From assembly GCF_042652645.1 (NCBI RefSeq), contig NZ_JBHSGU010000002.1, forward strand, positions 2,046,001 to 2,110,000: a stretch of 64,000 bases of DNA. The letters are read 5' to 3'. A program made the translations under genes and the position numbers. The DNA is from Glaciecola siphonariae (GTDB lineage: Bacteria > Pseudomonadota > Gammaproteobacteria > Enterobacterales > Alteromonadaceae). Below, piece after piece: positions 1 through 9,224 of this stretch (its first letter is position 1; every line of letters starts with the position of its first letter). Under the pieces are notes generated by a model that searched no databases, was not told the DNA's origin, and saw only the letters and a program-made list of their open reading frames with translations.

Positions 1-1086
1 GATGTGAGCAGACGATTACGTGCTTTCGGTACGCTTGACCCGAACGAACTAGCGGCAGTTGGCTTAGACCCAGATGCAGTATCAGCGGCAATAAACAGCG
101 GACAGCTTCAGGTAGATTTGTTGGATGACGATGGCGTGCTTACCGTAGACGATACCATTTTCAAATTCTCGCTCGATTGGAAAGCATCAGACGACGTACT
201 GTTTTTTGCTACTTACTCTGAGGGCTTTCGTCCTCCGGTTACTAACCGTGTAGGCGGTGGTTTAGCTACCAATCAACAAGGCGCATTTGAAAACTTTCGG
301 ATTCCAGTGTATTCACTTACCGATACGCTCGACAATTATGAACTTGGGATGAAGGGTGACTTCCTAGACGGTATTTTGCGTGTTAACGCTACCGCTTATT
401 ACTCAGAAATTAGCGACCTTCAGACTTCGCGCTTTGACCCCACGAACATCAGCTTTTTGGTATTTACGGATAACGTAGGTGATGCTGAGATTACAGGTCT
501 AGATGCAGATATTACTTGGTTAGCAACCGATAATTTAGTGGTAGACGCGGCGTTTAGTATATTAGACACAGAGCTTACTTCATTGAATCCAGAGCTTGAG
601 GGCATTGCCTTGCCAGTGGGCTCAGAGCTACCTTATTCAGCGAGCTTTTCGGGTAATTTGCGTGCTCGATATTTCTATGAGCTGCCAGAGGGTTTAACGG
701 GCTATATCAATGGGTCTATTTCATACACCGGTGACCGCTTAGCGGGCATGAACATGGACGCATACGTGGTAGAAGATGCAACTCAGTTGATTTACGGAAC
801 AGGCTCAGGCTTACCTATTCAACAAGAGGCCGCTAGCTTTGAGGGCGTAACTTACCCAGATGCTAACGGCAACGCTTTCAGGGGCGGCCGGTATGTTCAA
901 GAAAGTTATACCATTACCAACCTAGCATTTGGCGTAACTAACGACGAGTGGAAGGCTGAGTTTTATATTGATAACGTATTTGATGAAAATGCAGTGTTAT
1001 ATATTGATACTCAACAGTTTACTCCTAAAGTCGTGAGCAACCGCCCCAGAACGCTTGGTGTGAGGTTATCTTACGATTTCTTCTAA
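1..1086 (+). CDS. TonB-dependent receptor, C-terminal part
   Basis: This is the C-terminal 361 codons of an outer-membrane TonB-dependent receptor; the reading frame is open to the left edge, so the plug domain and TonB box lie outside the window. The sequence has the alternating pattern of beta-barrel strands (for example FATYSEGFRPP, YELGMKGDF, VNATAYYSEI) and ends in LGVRLSYDFF, a terminal aromatic strand typical of barrels assembled by BAM. Such receptors import siderophores, vitamin B12 or oligosaccharides using proton-motive force delivered by TonB; the substrate cannot be told from this end. Two hairpins that look like terminators follow it, so it probably ends its own transcript. Confidence 0.9.
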   Translation, partial: DVSRRLRAFGTLDPNELAAVGLDPDAVSAAINSGQLQVDLLDDDGVLTVDDTIFKFSLDWKASDDVLFFATYSEGFRPPVTNRVGGGLATNQQGAFENFRIPVYSLTDTLDNYELGMKGDFLDGILRVNATAYYSEISDLQTSRFDPTNISFLVFTDNVGDAEITGLDADITWLATDNLVVDAAFSILDTELTSLNPELEGIALPVGSELPYSASFSGNLRARYFYELPEGLTGYINGSISYTGDRLAGMNMDAYVVEDATQLIYGTGSGLPIQQEAASFEGVTYPDANGNAFRGGRYVQESYTITNLAFGVTNDEWKAEFYIDNVFDENAVLYIDTQQFTPKVVSNRPRTLGVRLSYDFF

Positions 1087-1101
1087 CAGGCTATAAACAA
1101 C

Positions 1102-1138
1102 CGGCAATGATATTTAAAATCAAGTCATTGCCGTTTTT
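1102..1138 (+). terminator. Rho-independent terminator after the TonB receptor
   Basis: CGGCAATGA (1102-1110) pairs with TCATTGCCG (1125-1133) and is followed by five T residues. It lies 16 bases after the receptor stop codon. Confidence 0.8.
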
Positions 1139-1186
1139 AAGTGTTTATAGCTTTGGTAGCATAGTTACATACAGCTAAAGCAAATG

Positions 1187-1215
1187 AAAAGACAAGTCCA
1201 TGACTTGTCTTTTTT
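1187..1215 (+). terminator. Second hairpin with T tract
   Basis: A perfect 12-bp stem, AAAAGACAAGTC (1187-1198) with GACTTGTCTTTT (1202-1213), has a three-base loop and runs into T residues. Because of its A/T ends it could work on both strands. It would insulate the sulfotransferase gene from the receptor gene. Confidence 0.65.
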
Positions 1216-1289
1216 GTGTAAGATTTAACTTTCCGATATATCGTCGCGATATGAATTTACGTGCGGTGTTTACCTTATAGAGATATTCA

Positions 1290-3251
1290 GTGACCCTTGA
1301 ACAACAAATCAAACAAGCCATTAGTAAAGGTCAACTACAAGACGCCATCAACATGGCAGAACAGGCCATTGCAGAGCTAGACAAACAAGGCGCTGAGCAC
1401 CAACAGCATATTGCCTTGCTATATATTTTAGCGGTAGCAACTCGGCTAAGCGGTGATTTAAAAAAAGCCATTGAGATCAACGAATCATTGCTCGCGCTCA
1501 GTGATTCTCACGCGCGCGCGCATCAAGAGCTTGCGTATGCGCATCGAGCAATGGGTGACGATTTGCAGTCAGCGTCTCACTTTTATCAAGCAACGCAGTT
1601 TAACCCAGCGCTGCTGAGCAGTTGGAAAGGACTTTTGCAGCATTATCAAAAAAGTCACAACGACCAAGCAGCAGACCTCGCAACAGCCCAAATAAACTAT
1701 TTGAGCGAACTCCCCAAACAGCTTCTGCATGCCAGAGACTTGATGCATGAAGGGCAGCTTCATCAGGCTGACCAGTTATGCCGAAAATTTTTGCAAACCC
1801 ATAAGCATCATCCAGAAGGTATGCTGCTGTTAGCTGAAATAGGCATTGCACTCAAGGTATATGCCGATGCAGAATTTTTACTTGAAAGCTGTCTGGCGCT
1901 GCATCCCGAGCATCGCGCTGCCGGCATAGAATATTTAAAATTGCTCACTAAAATGGGCCGTTTTCAAGATGCGCTCGATTGCGCAAACAATCTGCTCGTT
2001 AAACACCCTACTCATCCCGCTGTTTTAAGTGCAAAAGCAAGTGCCCTGCTTGGCTTAGGTGAGGCAGAGCAAGCCATTGAGCTGTATCAACAGTTACTGG
2101 AAGATTCACCGAATCAAGCCGGTTTGCACCTGCTGAAGGGGCATGCGTACAAGGCCGCAGGGCAGCTTGAGCATGCTGTCAGCGCCTATCAAAAAGCGTA
2201 TACCATTAAAGCTGATTTTGGTGATGCCTATTGGAGCTTGGCCAATACTAAAACCTACAGTTTTAGCGACGCTGAGCTAGAGGCGATGGAAAAGCAAACC
2301 CAACAAAATATACATCTCGAGGATAAAGCGCATTTTTACTTTGCGCTGGGCAAGGCGCTTGAAGACAAGCAATCGTTTGACTCCTCCTTTGCTTATTACG
2401 ACAAAGGTAACGCTATAAAAAGAGCGCAAAGTGGATATCAAGCTGAACAGTTTGAGCAGCAGGTGAGACAACACAAACAAGTGTTCACCAAAGCCTTATT
2501 TAACACACTGAATAAGGTAGGGGATGCTGCCGGCGATCCTATTTTTATTGTTGGACTGCCGCGGTCTGGCTCAACCTTATTGGAACAAATCCTCGCCTCA
2601 CACTCGCACATAGACGGCACGATGGAGCTGCATAATATCCTTGGGCTTGCGTCTCGTTTAAAAGGACAAAAAAATAAGTACCCTGATATTGTTGCCACCT
2701 TAGATAAAGATTATTTTCAGCGCTTTGGTGCCCAGTATATTAAAGATACGAGGGCGTATAGAGCGGGCGCGCCAATGTTTATTGATAAAATGCCAAACAA
2801 TTTTTTGCACATTGGTTTAATCAAGCTCATTTTGCCAAATGCCAAAATTATTGATGCTCGCCGTGAGCCCATGGCCTGTTGTTTCTCAAACTTTAAGCAG
2901 TTATTTGCAGAAGGACAGGAGTTTACTTACGGGCTTGAGAATATAGGACGCTACTATAAAGCCTATATGGACATGATGGCGCATTGGAATGAGGTATTGC
3001 CCGGCTTTGTACTGCATGTTCAGCACGAAGACGTGATTAATAATTTAGAGGAGCAGGTAGCACGCATGTTAGATTTTTGCGGCTTACCCTTTGAGCAAGC
3101 CTGCGTAGATTTTCATAAAACGAAACGCACCATCAAGACGCCATCATCCGAACAGGTAAGACAGCCCATCTTCAAAGACAGCATGCAGCAACACTTACAT
3201 TATGATAAGCATCTAGCACGCTTGAAGAATTTAGTAGGCAAGCTCAATTAA
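1290..3251 (+). CDS. TPR-repeat sulfotransferase
   Basis: A 653-residue protein with two parts. Residues 1 to about 380 are tetratricopeptide repeats (helical pairs with A-x-x-x-Y/A-x-x-A patterns), a protein-binding scaffold. From about residue 415 there is a PAPS-dependent sulfotransferase domain: the 5'-phosphosulfate-binding loop GLPRSGSTLLEQ near 421 and the 3'-phosphate-binding region IDARREPMACCFSNF near 520. The family resembles tyrosylprotein sulfotransferases and transfers sulfate to a protein or sugar acceptor; the acceptor is unknown. The start is GTG. In marine gammaproteobacteria such genes often stand beside TonB receptors, as here, but no functional link is proven. Confidence 0.85.
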   Translation: MTLEQQIKQAISKGQLQDAINMAEQAIAELDKQGAEHQQHIALLYILAVATRLSGDLKKAIEINESLLALSDSHARAHQELAYAHRAMGDDLQSASHFYQATQFNPALLSSWKGLLQHYQKSHNDQAADLATAQINYLSELPKQLLHARDLMHEGQLHQADQLCRKFLQTHKHHPEGMLLLAEIGIALKVYADAEFLLESCLALHPEHRAAGIEYLKLLTKMGRFQDALDCANNLLVKHPTHPAVLSAKASALLGLGEAEQAIELYQQLLEDSPNQAGLHLLKGHAYKAAGQLEHAVSAYQKAYTIKADFGDAYWSLANTKTYSFSDAELEAMEKQTQQNIHLEDKAHFYFALGKALEDKQSFDSSFAYYDKGNAIKRAQSGYQAEQFEQQVRQHKQVFTKALFNTLNKVGDAAGDPIFIVGLPRSGSTLLEQILASHSHIDGTMELHNILGLASRLKGQKNKYPDIVATLDKDYFQRFGAQYIKDTRAYRAGAPMFIDKMPNNFLHIGLIKLILPNAKIIDARREPMACCFSNFKQLFAEGQEFTYGLENIGRYYKAYMDMMAHWNEVLPGFVLHVQHEDVINNLEEQVARMLDFCGLPFEQACVDFHKTKRTIKTPSSEQVRQPIFKDSMQQHLHYDKHLARLKNLVGKLN

Positions 3252-3276
3252 GCGCTTTCCTACTTAATTTTAGGCT

Positions 3277-4587
3277 TTATACACCTAAGTCGCGGGTCAT
3301 ATTTTCGTTTCGTTCTTTGTGCACAATCACGTTATCTTCAATGCGAATACCGCCGTAAGGTCGCAAGCGGTCAACTACGTTCCAATTGACATACTTCGAA
3401 TGCGCCGACCCTTTTAAATCAGCCAACAACGACTCAATAAAATACAATCCCGGCTCAATGGTAAAAACCTGTTTGGGTTCAACTGTGCGTGTACAGCGCA
3501 AAAATGGGTGCTGCTCTGGAGGTGGAAACGGTGTGCCTCTGTCGTCAGCTACATGACCGGCAACGTCATGTACTTGAAGGCCCAAAAAGTGGCCGGTTCC
3601 GTGTGGAAAGAATGTGCTCACTATGCCTTCGGCTACAGCATCATCGCCCGCCATATTCAGAATGTTTGCATCCTCAAGAATTTGCCCTACGCCGCGATAA
3701 GCCACTTTATGCACATCCACATAACTTACGTTAGGCACTAAGGCCTGCACACACTTAAGCGTGAGCGCATCTATTTGACTTATCAGATCAGCAAACTCGC
3801 CCTGTTGTGCAGCATAAGTGCGGGTAATATCAGCGGCATAACCATGATAGCTGGCACCGGCATCAATCAAAAAACTCAGATGGGCGGCGGGCGTTTTTGT
3901 GTCAAGGCGCATATAGTGGAGGATTGCGCTATGTTCGTTCAGTGCCACAATATTGTTATACGGCACCTCATTATCGCCCTGTTGCGCCGCTAGCAAATAG
4001 GCTTGGTTGATATCAAATTCGCTGCGTTTGGCAAAAAATGCCTCCTTTGCAGCTCGGTGAGCATTAGCCGCAATCGCATTGGCTTGGCGCATGCAGTCAA
4101 GTTCATAATCAGTTTTGTAAGCCCGATGAAAGTGCAAGTAATGCAACACTCTGTCAGGATTTACTAAATCAAAACCAAGCGCCTTAGCCACCTCTATGTA
4201 TTCGCCTACATAAGCATACTTTGCTCTATCGTAAGGTAGGTGTTTTTCTACCGCATTCGCTTGTTTGAGCATAATGATGTCGAAGTGCTCCGCCCAAAAG
4301 TCATTCGGCTCATCAGGCACCCAATGCCAAAAATCTAAAGGACGATAAAAAATGAGTTTCGGACGACTCACCCCATCGACAATTAACCAGCAGTTTGGAT
4401 TGTCAACAACGGGCAGCCATGCTTTAAACTGAGGATTTACTTTAAAGGGATAATGATTGTCGTCTAAAAACTGATGCTTTGACTGACCAGAGTGGATGAT
4501 TAACCCATCTATACCCTCGCGCTGAATAGCTTCAAGCGTTCGGTGCTGAAGAATCTGAATATGTTCTGCATATTGCGCTGCCTGCAT
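3277..4587 (-). CDS. pepQ: Xaa-Pro dipeptidase PepQ
   Basis: A cytoplasmic metallopeptidase of 436 residues that splits dipeptides with proline in second position; members also hydrolyse some organophosphates. The C-terminal pita-bread fold shows all five metal ligands in order: Asp in LIDAG and Asp in AADITRTY (about 242 and 253), His in FPHGTGHFLG (about 335), Glu in FTIEPGLYF (about 380), and Glu in GGIRIEDN near the end. The length is close to E. coli PepQ (443). It converges on the sulfotransferase gene with a short A/T-rich gap. It starts with ATG; no strong ribosome binding site is visible. Confidence 0.95.
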   Translation of the reverse strand: MQAAQYAEHIQILQHRTLEAIQREGIDGLIIHSGQSKHQFLDDNHYPFKVNPQFKAWLPVVDNPNCWLIVDGVSRPKLIFYRPLDFWHWVPDEPNDFWAEHFDIIMLKQANAVEKHLPYDRAKYAYVGEYIEVAKALGFDLVNPDRVLHYLHFHRAYKTDYELDCMRQANAIAANAHRAAKEAFFAKRSEFDINQAYLLAAQQGDNEVPYNNIVALNEHSAILHYMRLDTKTPAAHLSFLIDAGASYHGYAADITRTYAAQQGEFADLISQIDALTLKCVQALVPNVSYVDVHKVAYRGVGQILEDANILNMAGDDAVAEGIVSTFFPHGTGHFLGLQVHDVAGHVADDRGTPFPPPEQHPFLRCTRTVEPKQVFTIEPGLYFIESLLADLKGSAHSKYVNWNVVDRLRPYGGIRIEDNVIVHKERNENMTRDLGV

Positions 4588-4756
4588 AATGCTTGTGCCT
4601 CAATTTGATATAAACAAGAATAATTTGCCTTGCTGAGCCTTCCTAGATTCAGCATTAAAGATGTGGTGAAAGGCTATCATGGCGCAGGGAAAATGTCAGG
4701 GAAAAGCGAGACCTTGATTTATACTCGATTAATACTCACGCTGCCTTTTTGCTTTG

Positions 4757-6820
4757 TTAGTTTTTGCGTAAGTCTTGTTGCGCAAACCGAGCAAAAACAG
4801 TGTTATCCACGCTCTGACGATTAATTTTGTCTTGGTAAATTTGCTGGTAGGCCAACACTGCTTTTACATAATTACGTGTTTCTCTGTAAGGTATTGTTTC
4901 TACCCAAATATCGGCCTCTACACTGCCGGTTTCAGGCAACCAATCAAGTACCTTTCGCCACCCCGCATTATATGACGCAGTGGCGAGCAAGGCATTGTCG
5001 TCAAGCTTGTTCATTAGGTATCGCAAGTATTTATTGCCAATACGCGTATTTACATCAACGTCGAACAAATCTTTCGCACTCACCCTTCTCTCTAAATAGC
5101 GTGCCGTGCTTGGCAAAATCTGCATGAGGCCGCGCGCGTCGGCTGACGAGATTGCATCGGTCATAAATGAACTCTCTCGCCGAGCTATGGCAAAGGCCCA
5201 CTCTGGGGCAATATCATTTTTCAATGCCTCTTTGGTCAGTAAATCCTCAAAAGCGGTAGGGAAACGTCTGTCAACATCGTTGAGGTAACCTTCTCGGCTC
5301 AGTGTAAAAATAGATTGGTCGTGCCATTCCCATGCGCTACTCACCACAGCCGCCGCCAGCTTTTGCGACTCGCTAAGCTGACGCTGCGCGTATACCCATT
5401 CTAGTCGGGCATGATAGAAACGTTCGAGCTTTCTGAGCTCATAGGCTCGTTGTGTGGCCTCTAAACTCACGATTTCGCGGACATCTTGCTCTGTTGCTTG
5501 CACAGGTTCGTTTTGCAAGCTGTGCTCAATATTCATCCGAGCGCTTGCCAAAAAACCATAGTAATGGCGTTCTTGCGCAAGTTGCGTATATAAGGCATTC
5601 GCAGCCTCATCGCGACCGAGTTTTTCATAAGCCCGTGCTAACCAATATTGAAACTGGTTTTCGTTTGTTAACTGCGGCGGAGATTTCTCAATCAACAGCG
5701 CAATACTCTGCCAGTCTTGTTTTTTAAGTAAATAAGCAAGGTGCCAGCGCATCGTTTCAGATTCGGGTCGTAGCAAAGATGCCTCAACTAGCCACCGCTC
5801 TGCATCCGCGTGGTCATTTAATGCAAGCGCTACCGCGAAGCGATGAACAACACGCGCTCGCTGCTCTTCGGAAAAGGTAATTCGCTGCAGAGCTCGTTTG
5901 TAAGTACTTAACGCTAAATCCTCATCGCGCCAAATCAGCCGAGCCAGTCCATAACTAATAATTTGTGCCTCAATGGCAGGGAGTTTGCCAGGGTAACGCA
6001 CCAAATGACGAACTTGCGAGGGGTCTTTTCTTACCTCCCTCCATCGGTCGGCAATGTATTGTTTATCGCTTGGAAGCAAGCTTCGTAAGTAGGGTATGAG
6101 GGAATGTTTGCCGCCATCTGCCGCCTTCTCAATGCGCTGCAGGATTAAATCTTCGGTTAGGCCGCCGTCTTTCATCCATACGCCAAATACAGGATCGCAG
6201 GCCTTATCTTGTGAACGCCCCACTGTCCATAATTTAGGCAGCTGTTTGTAGATGTCTGCCTTTGCAACGCCGGCCTCGTACTGATAGCGCAAAAACTGAC
6301 ACTGAAGTTCTGCGCTATTGCTGTGCTCATAAAATTCAATGAACAACGAGCGCCGGTTACGCTTTGCCAGATATCGCAACCAGTCTGCACGAACATTTTT
6401 TGCAAAAGGTGCGTCGCCATACTGGGCAAAAAACGCGCGCATATCATCCGCATCGTCCAGAGATATTTTATACCGTAGTTTTTTGGCCACTAAATATGGC
6501 GCTAGCGGATAGTCTCCAAGCTCTTTTAAGGTTTCTTGCAGCTCTTGTGCGTCCATACTCCAAATGGCACGCTCGGCTCGCAAAAACGCTGCGCGTTGTG
6601 CTTCTCGTTTTGCTTCATCAACAAAAAAAGCATCTGTCGCGATTTTTGATGCACCTGACTCTAGCCCGGCCTTTGTAGTGGTGTTTTGCGCAGCCAATGC
6701 ACTTTGCCCAAACATCAGCGCAAACATCAGACTAAACATCAGCCCAATAAATGCCCACGCAAACACCATTTGCTTTGCGCCATTTAAAAAAGATATTCGG
6801 GAGTGAGAAGACAGTATCAC
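4757..6820 (-). CDS. slt: Soluble lytic murein transglycosylase (Slt70)
   Basis: A periplasmic enzyme that cleaves the MurNAc-GlcNAc bond of peptidoglycan, forming 1,6-anhydromuropeptides. The long alpha-superhelical U domain is followed by the lysozyme-like C domain with the catalytic Glu in ARRESSF and the family motif ADARGLMQILPSTA, then ATASYNAGWRKV. I choose the GTG at 6820: it has AGGA five bases upstream and gives an N-terminus with Arg and Lys before a hydrophobic stretch ending in an ALA-type cleavage site. The ATG at 6769 would leave a signal peptide without positive charge. The predicted precursor is 687 residues. It is divergent from fadB. Confidence 0.92.
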   Translation of the reverse strand: MILSSHSRISFLNGAKQMVFAWAFIGLMFSLMFALMFGQSALAAQNTTTKAGLESGASKIATDAFFVDEAKREAQRAAFLRAERAIWSMDAQELQETLKELGDYPLAPYLVAKKLRYKISLDDADDMRAFFAQYGDAPFAKNVRADWLRYLAKRNRRSLFIEFYEHSNSAELQCQFLRYQYEAGVAKADIYKQLPKLWTVGRSQDKACDPVFGVWMKDGGLTEDLILQRIEKAADGGKHSLIPYLRSLLPSDKQYIADRWREVRKDPSQVRHLVRYPGKLPAIEAQIISYGLARLIWRDEDLALSTYKRALQRITFSEEQRARVVHRFAVALALNDHADAERWLVEASLLRPESETMRWHLAYLLKKQDWQSIALLIEKSPPQLTNENQFQYWLARAYEKLGRDEAANALYTQLAQERHYYGFLASARMNIEHSLQNEPVQATEQDVREIVSLEATQRAYELRKLERFYHARLEWVYAQRQLSESQKLAAAVVSSAWEWHDQSIFTLSREGYLNDVDRRFPTAFEDLLTKEALKNDIAPEWAFAIARRESSFMTDAISSADARGLMQILPSTARYLERRVSAKDLFDVDVNTRIGNKYLRYLMNKLDDNALLATASYNAGWRKVLDWLPETGSVEADIWVETIPYRETRNYVKAVLAYQQIYQDKINRQSVDNTVFARFAQQDLRKN

Positions 6821-7054
6821 TGGGTTCCTATGGGTTATTTTGACAGCTACATTGCAGCGCTGATTGGCGCGTATCATCAAAAAAAATAAACGCTGTTGCC
6901 TTGAATGACGTACTATCATTGCAACATAGTTTATACCGCAATTTTAATACTTGGTTCCATATTACAAAGAATATTAAATGTTTGTCATTTTTGTATCGGA
7001 ATCAGTGGTCTATTCTTAATCAGAATTATTTACACATTTTCACAGGAGATACCC

Positions 7055-9205
7055 ATGATGTATGAAGGCAAAAGTCTATCGGTCAATATGACAGATGACG
7101 GCATTGCTGAACTAGTCTTTGATGCTCAAGGTTCGGTTAACAAATTCGATAAGCAAACCGTTGCAGAACTTGCAGAAGCAACAGCGACTATTGTTGGTAG
7201 CGATGGCGTAAAAGGCGTATTAGTTCGCTCCGCAAAAAGCACTTTTATAGTGGGCGCAGACATCACTGAGTTTACCGAGCTTTTCGCCATGCCCGACGGT
7301 GAAGTACTCGCATGGGTAGCTAAAACCTCTCAAGTGTTTAATCATTTTGAAGACATCCCTGTCCCCACTATTGTGGCGATTAACGGCTTTGCACTAGGTG
7401 GTGGTTGCGAAATGGCGCTTGCGGCTGATTTACGCGTTGCCGATACAACTGCTCGCATTGGTTTACCAGAAGTAAAACTCGGTTTAATGCCAGGATTTGG
7501 CGGTACGGTTCGCTTGCCACGCTTAATTGGCTCTGACAATGCGTTAGAGTGGATGACCACAGGGCGCGACCGCGATGCACAAAAAGCGCTAAACGAAGGC
7601 GCTATCGATGCAGTGGTGTCACCTGACAAGCTGCATCAAAGTGCCCGCAAGATGTTACTCAGCGCCATTAACGGCGAACTTGATTGGCAGGGCCGCCGAG
7701 AGCAGAAAATGGCACCGCTTAAGTTAAACACCAATGAGGCCATGATGAGCTTCTCTACTGCAGCTGCGATGGTAGCGGCACAGGCGGGTAAACACTATCC
7801 GGCGCCGCATAAAATGGTAGAGACAGTGCAAAAAGCGGCCGCTAGCGCAAGAGATGGTGCGCTTAAACTCGAGAACGAAGGTTTTGTAATACTTGCAAAG
7901 ACCGACGCATGCCAAGCCCAAGTCGGTATATTCTTAGCCGACCAGTTGGTGAAAGGAAAAGGCAAGAAGCTTGCGAAAGCAGCCACTAAAGCAGTGAATC
8001 AGCATGCTGTATTAGGCGCAGGCATCATGGGCGGCGGCATTGCCTATCAGGGCGCGGTCAAAGGCGTACACACTGTGATGAAAGATATAGCCCAGCCGGC
8101 GCTTGATTTAGGGCTGTCTGAAGCCTCAAAAATTCTGAGCAAAGGCATGGCGCGCGGAAAGGTTGATGCGAAGAAAATGGCGAGCACCTTAAACAATATA
8201 GTGCCCACGCTCGATATGAACGCTATCAAAGATGCAGACTTGGTCATTGAAGCGGTAGTTGAAAATCCAAAAGTCAAAGCCAGCGTGCTTAAAGAAACAG
8301 AGCAAACCGTTGCTAAAGACGCCATTATTTGCTCTAACACCTCTACTATCTCCATTAATTCATTGGCTCAAAGTCTAGAGCATCCAGAGCGTTTCTGCGG
8401 CATGCACTTTTTCAATCCTGTGCATAAAATGCCATTAGTTGAAATTATCCGCGGCGAAAAAACATCTGAAAGCACTATCGCATCTGTTGTGGCCGCCACC
8501 CTTAAAATGGGGAAAGCCCCTATCGTAGTAAACGACTGCCCCGGCTTTTTAGTCAATCGGGTGCTATTCCCTTACTTTGCCGGCTTTAGCAAGCTGTTGC
8601 TTGATGGCGCAGATTTTACCGCCGTCGATAAGGTGATGGAGAAGGTATTTGGTTGGCCCATGGGCCCCGCTTATTTACTCGACGTAGTCGGTATGGACAC
8701 GGCAGACCACGCGGCTGGTGTTATGTCTGACGGCATTCCAGAGCGCATGCAAAAAATCGAAAATGACCCGGTGACTTTGCTTTATAGCAACCAACGCTTG
8801 GGTCAAAAGAACGGCAAAGGCTTTTATAATTATTGGGTTGATAAGCGCGGTAAACCATCTAAAACACCTGCCGATGAGGCCTACGACTTATTCAAAGGGC
8901 ATGTTGCTGCAAGTAAAGACTTTAGCAAAGAAGAAGTGATTGCCCGCGTTATGATCCCCATGGCAAACGAAGCTATTCGCTGCTTAGAAGAAGGCATTGT
9001 AGCGAGTGCTGCAGAGGCGGATATGGCACTGCTGTATGGCTTAGGTTTCCCTCCTTTTAGAGGCGGTATTTTCCGCTATATCGAGAGCATGGGGCTTGAA
9101 AACTTTGTCAAGCTTGCAGACCAATACGCGCAGCTTGGCCCGATTTATCAAATTAGTGACGGTGTGCGAGAAATGGCCGCGTCTGGCAAGTCTTACTTCG
9201 CCTAA
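7055..9205 (+). CDS. fadB: Fatty acid oxidation complex, alpha subunit FadB
   Basis: A multifunctional beta-oxidation protein of 716 residues with enoyl-CoA hydratase/isomerase activity in the N-terminal half and L-3-hydroxyacyl-CoA dehydrogenase activity in the C-terminal half. Visible motifs are the oxyanion-hole and catalytic region NGFALGGGCEMALA, GLPEVKLGLMPGFGGT with the second catalytic Glu, the NAD-binding AVLGAGIMGGGIA, and the dehydrogenase His in MHFFNPVHKMPLVE. The start at 7055 has AGGAG six bases upstream, and the N-terminus aligns with E. coli FadB (MLYKG against MMYEG); the frame is open further upstream but that part is not protein-like. It is followed 19 bases later by fadA, with which it forms the alpha2beta2 complex. 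Confidence 0.96.
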   Translation: MMYEGKSLSVNMTDDGIAELVFDAQGSVNKFDKQTVAELAEATATIVGSDGVKGVLVRSAKSTFIVGADITEFTELFAMPDGEVLAWVAKTSQVFNHFEDIPVPTIVAINGFALGGGCEMALAADLRVADTTARIGLPEVKLGLMPGFGGTVRLPRLIGSDNALEWMTTGRDRDAQKALNEGAIDAVVSPDKLHQSARKMLLSAINGELDWQGRREQKMAPLKLNTNEAMMSFSTAAAMVAAQAGKHYPAPHKMVETVQKAAASARDGALKLENEGFVILAKTDACQAQVGIFLADQLVKGKGKKLAKAATKAVNQHAVLGAGIMGGGIAYQGAVKGVHTVMKDIAQPALDLGLSEASKILSKGMARGKVDAKKMASTLNNIVPTLDMNAIKDADLVIEAVVENPKVKASVLKETEQTVAKDAIICSNTSTISINSLAQSLEHPERFCGMHFFNPVHKMPLVEIIRGEKTSESTIASVVAATLKMGKAPIVVNDCPGFLVNRVLFPYFAGFSKLLLDGADFTAVDKVMEKVFGWPMGPAYLLDVVGMDTADHAAGVMSDGIPERMQKIENDPVTLLYSNQRLGQKNGKGFYNYWVDKRGKPSKTPADEAYDLFKGHVAASKDFSKEEVIARVMIPMANEAIRCLEEGIVASAAEADMALLYGLGFPPFRGGIFRYIESMGLENFVKLADQYAQLGPIYQISDGVREMAASGKSYFA

Positions 9206-9224
9206 GTAAACAGGAGATTAAAAC

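Noticed and set aside
6905..7054. Upstream extension of fadB by 50 codons
   Set aside because: The extra part is hydrophobic promoter DNA translation; the family N-terminus starts at 7055 behind AGGAG.
6770..7054. FadR-like operator around TCAGTGGTCTATTC
   Set aside because: Only one half resembles the consensus, so it is not listed as a site.
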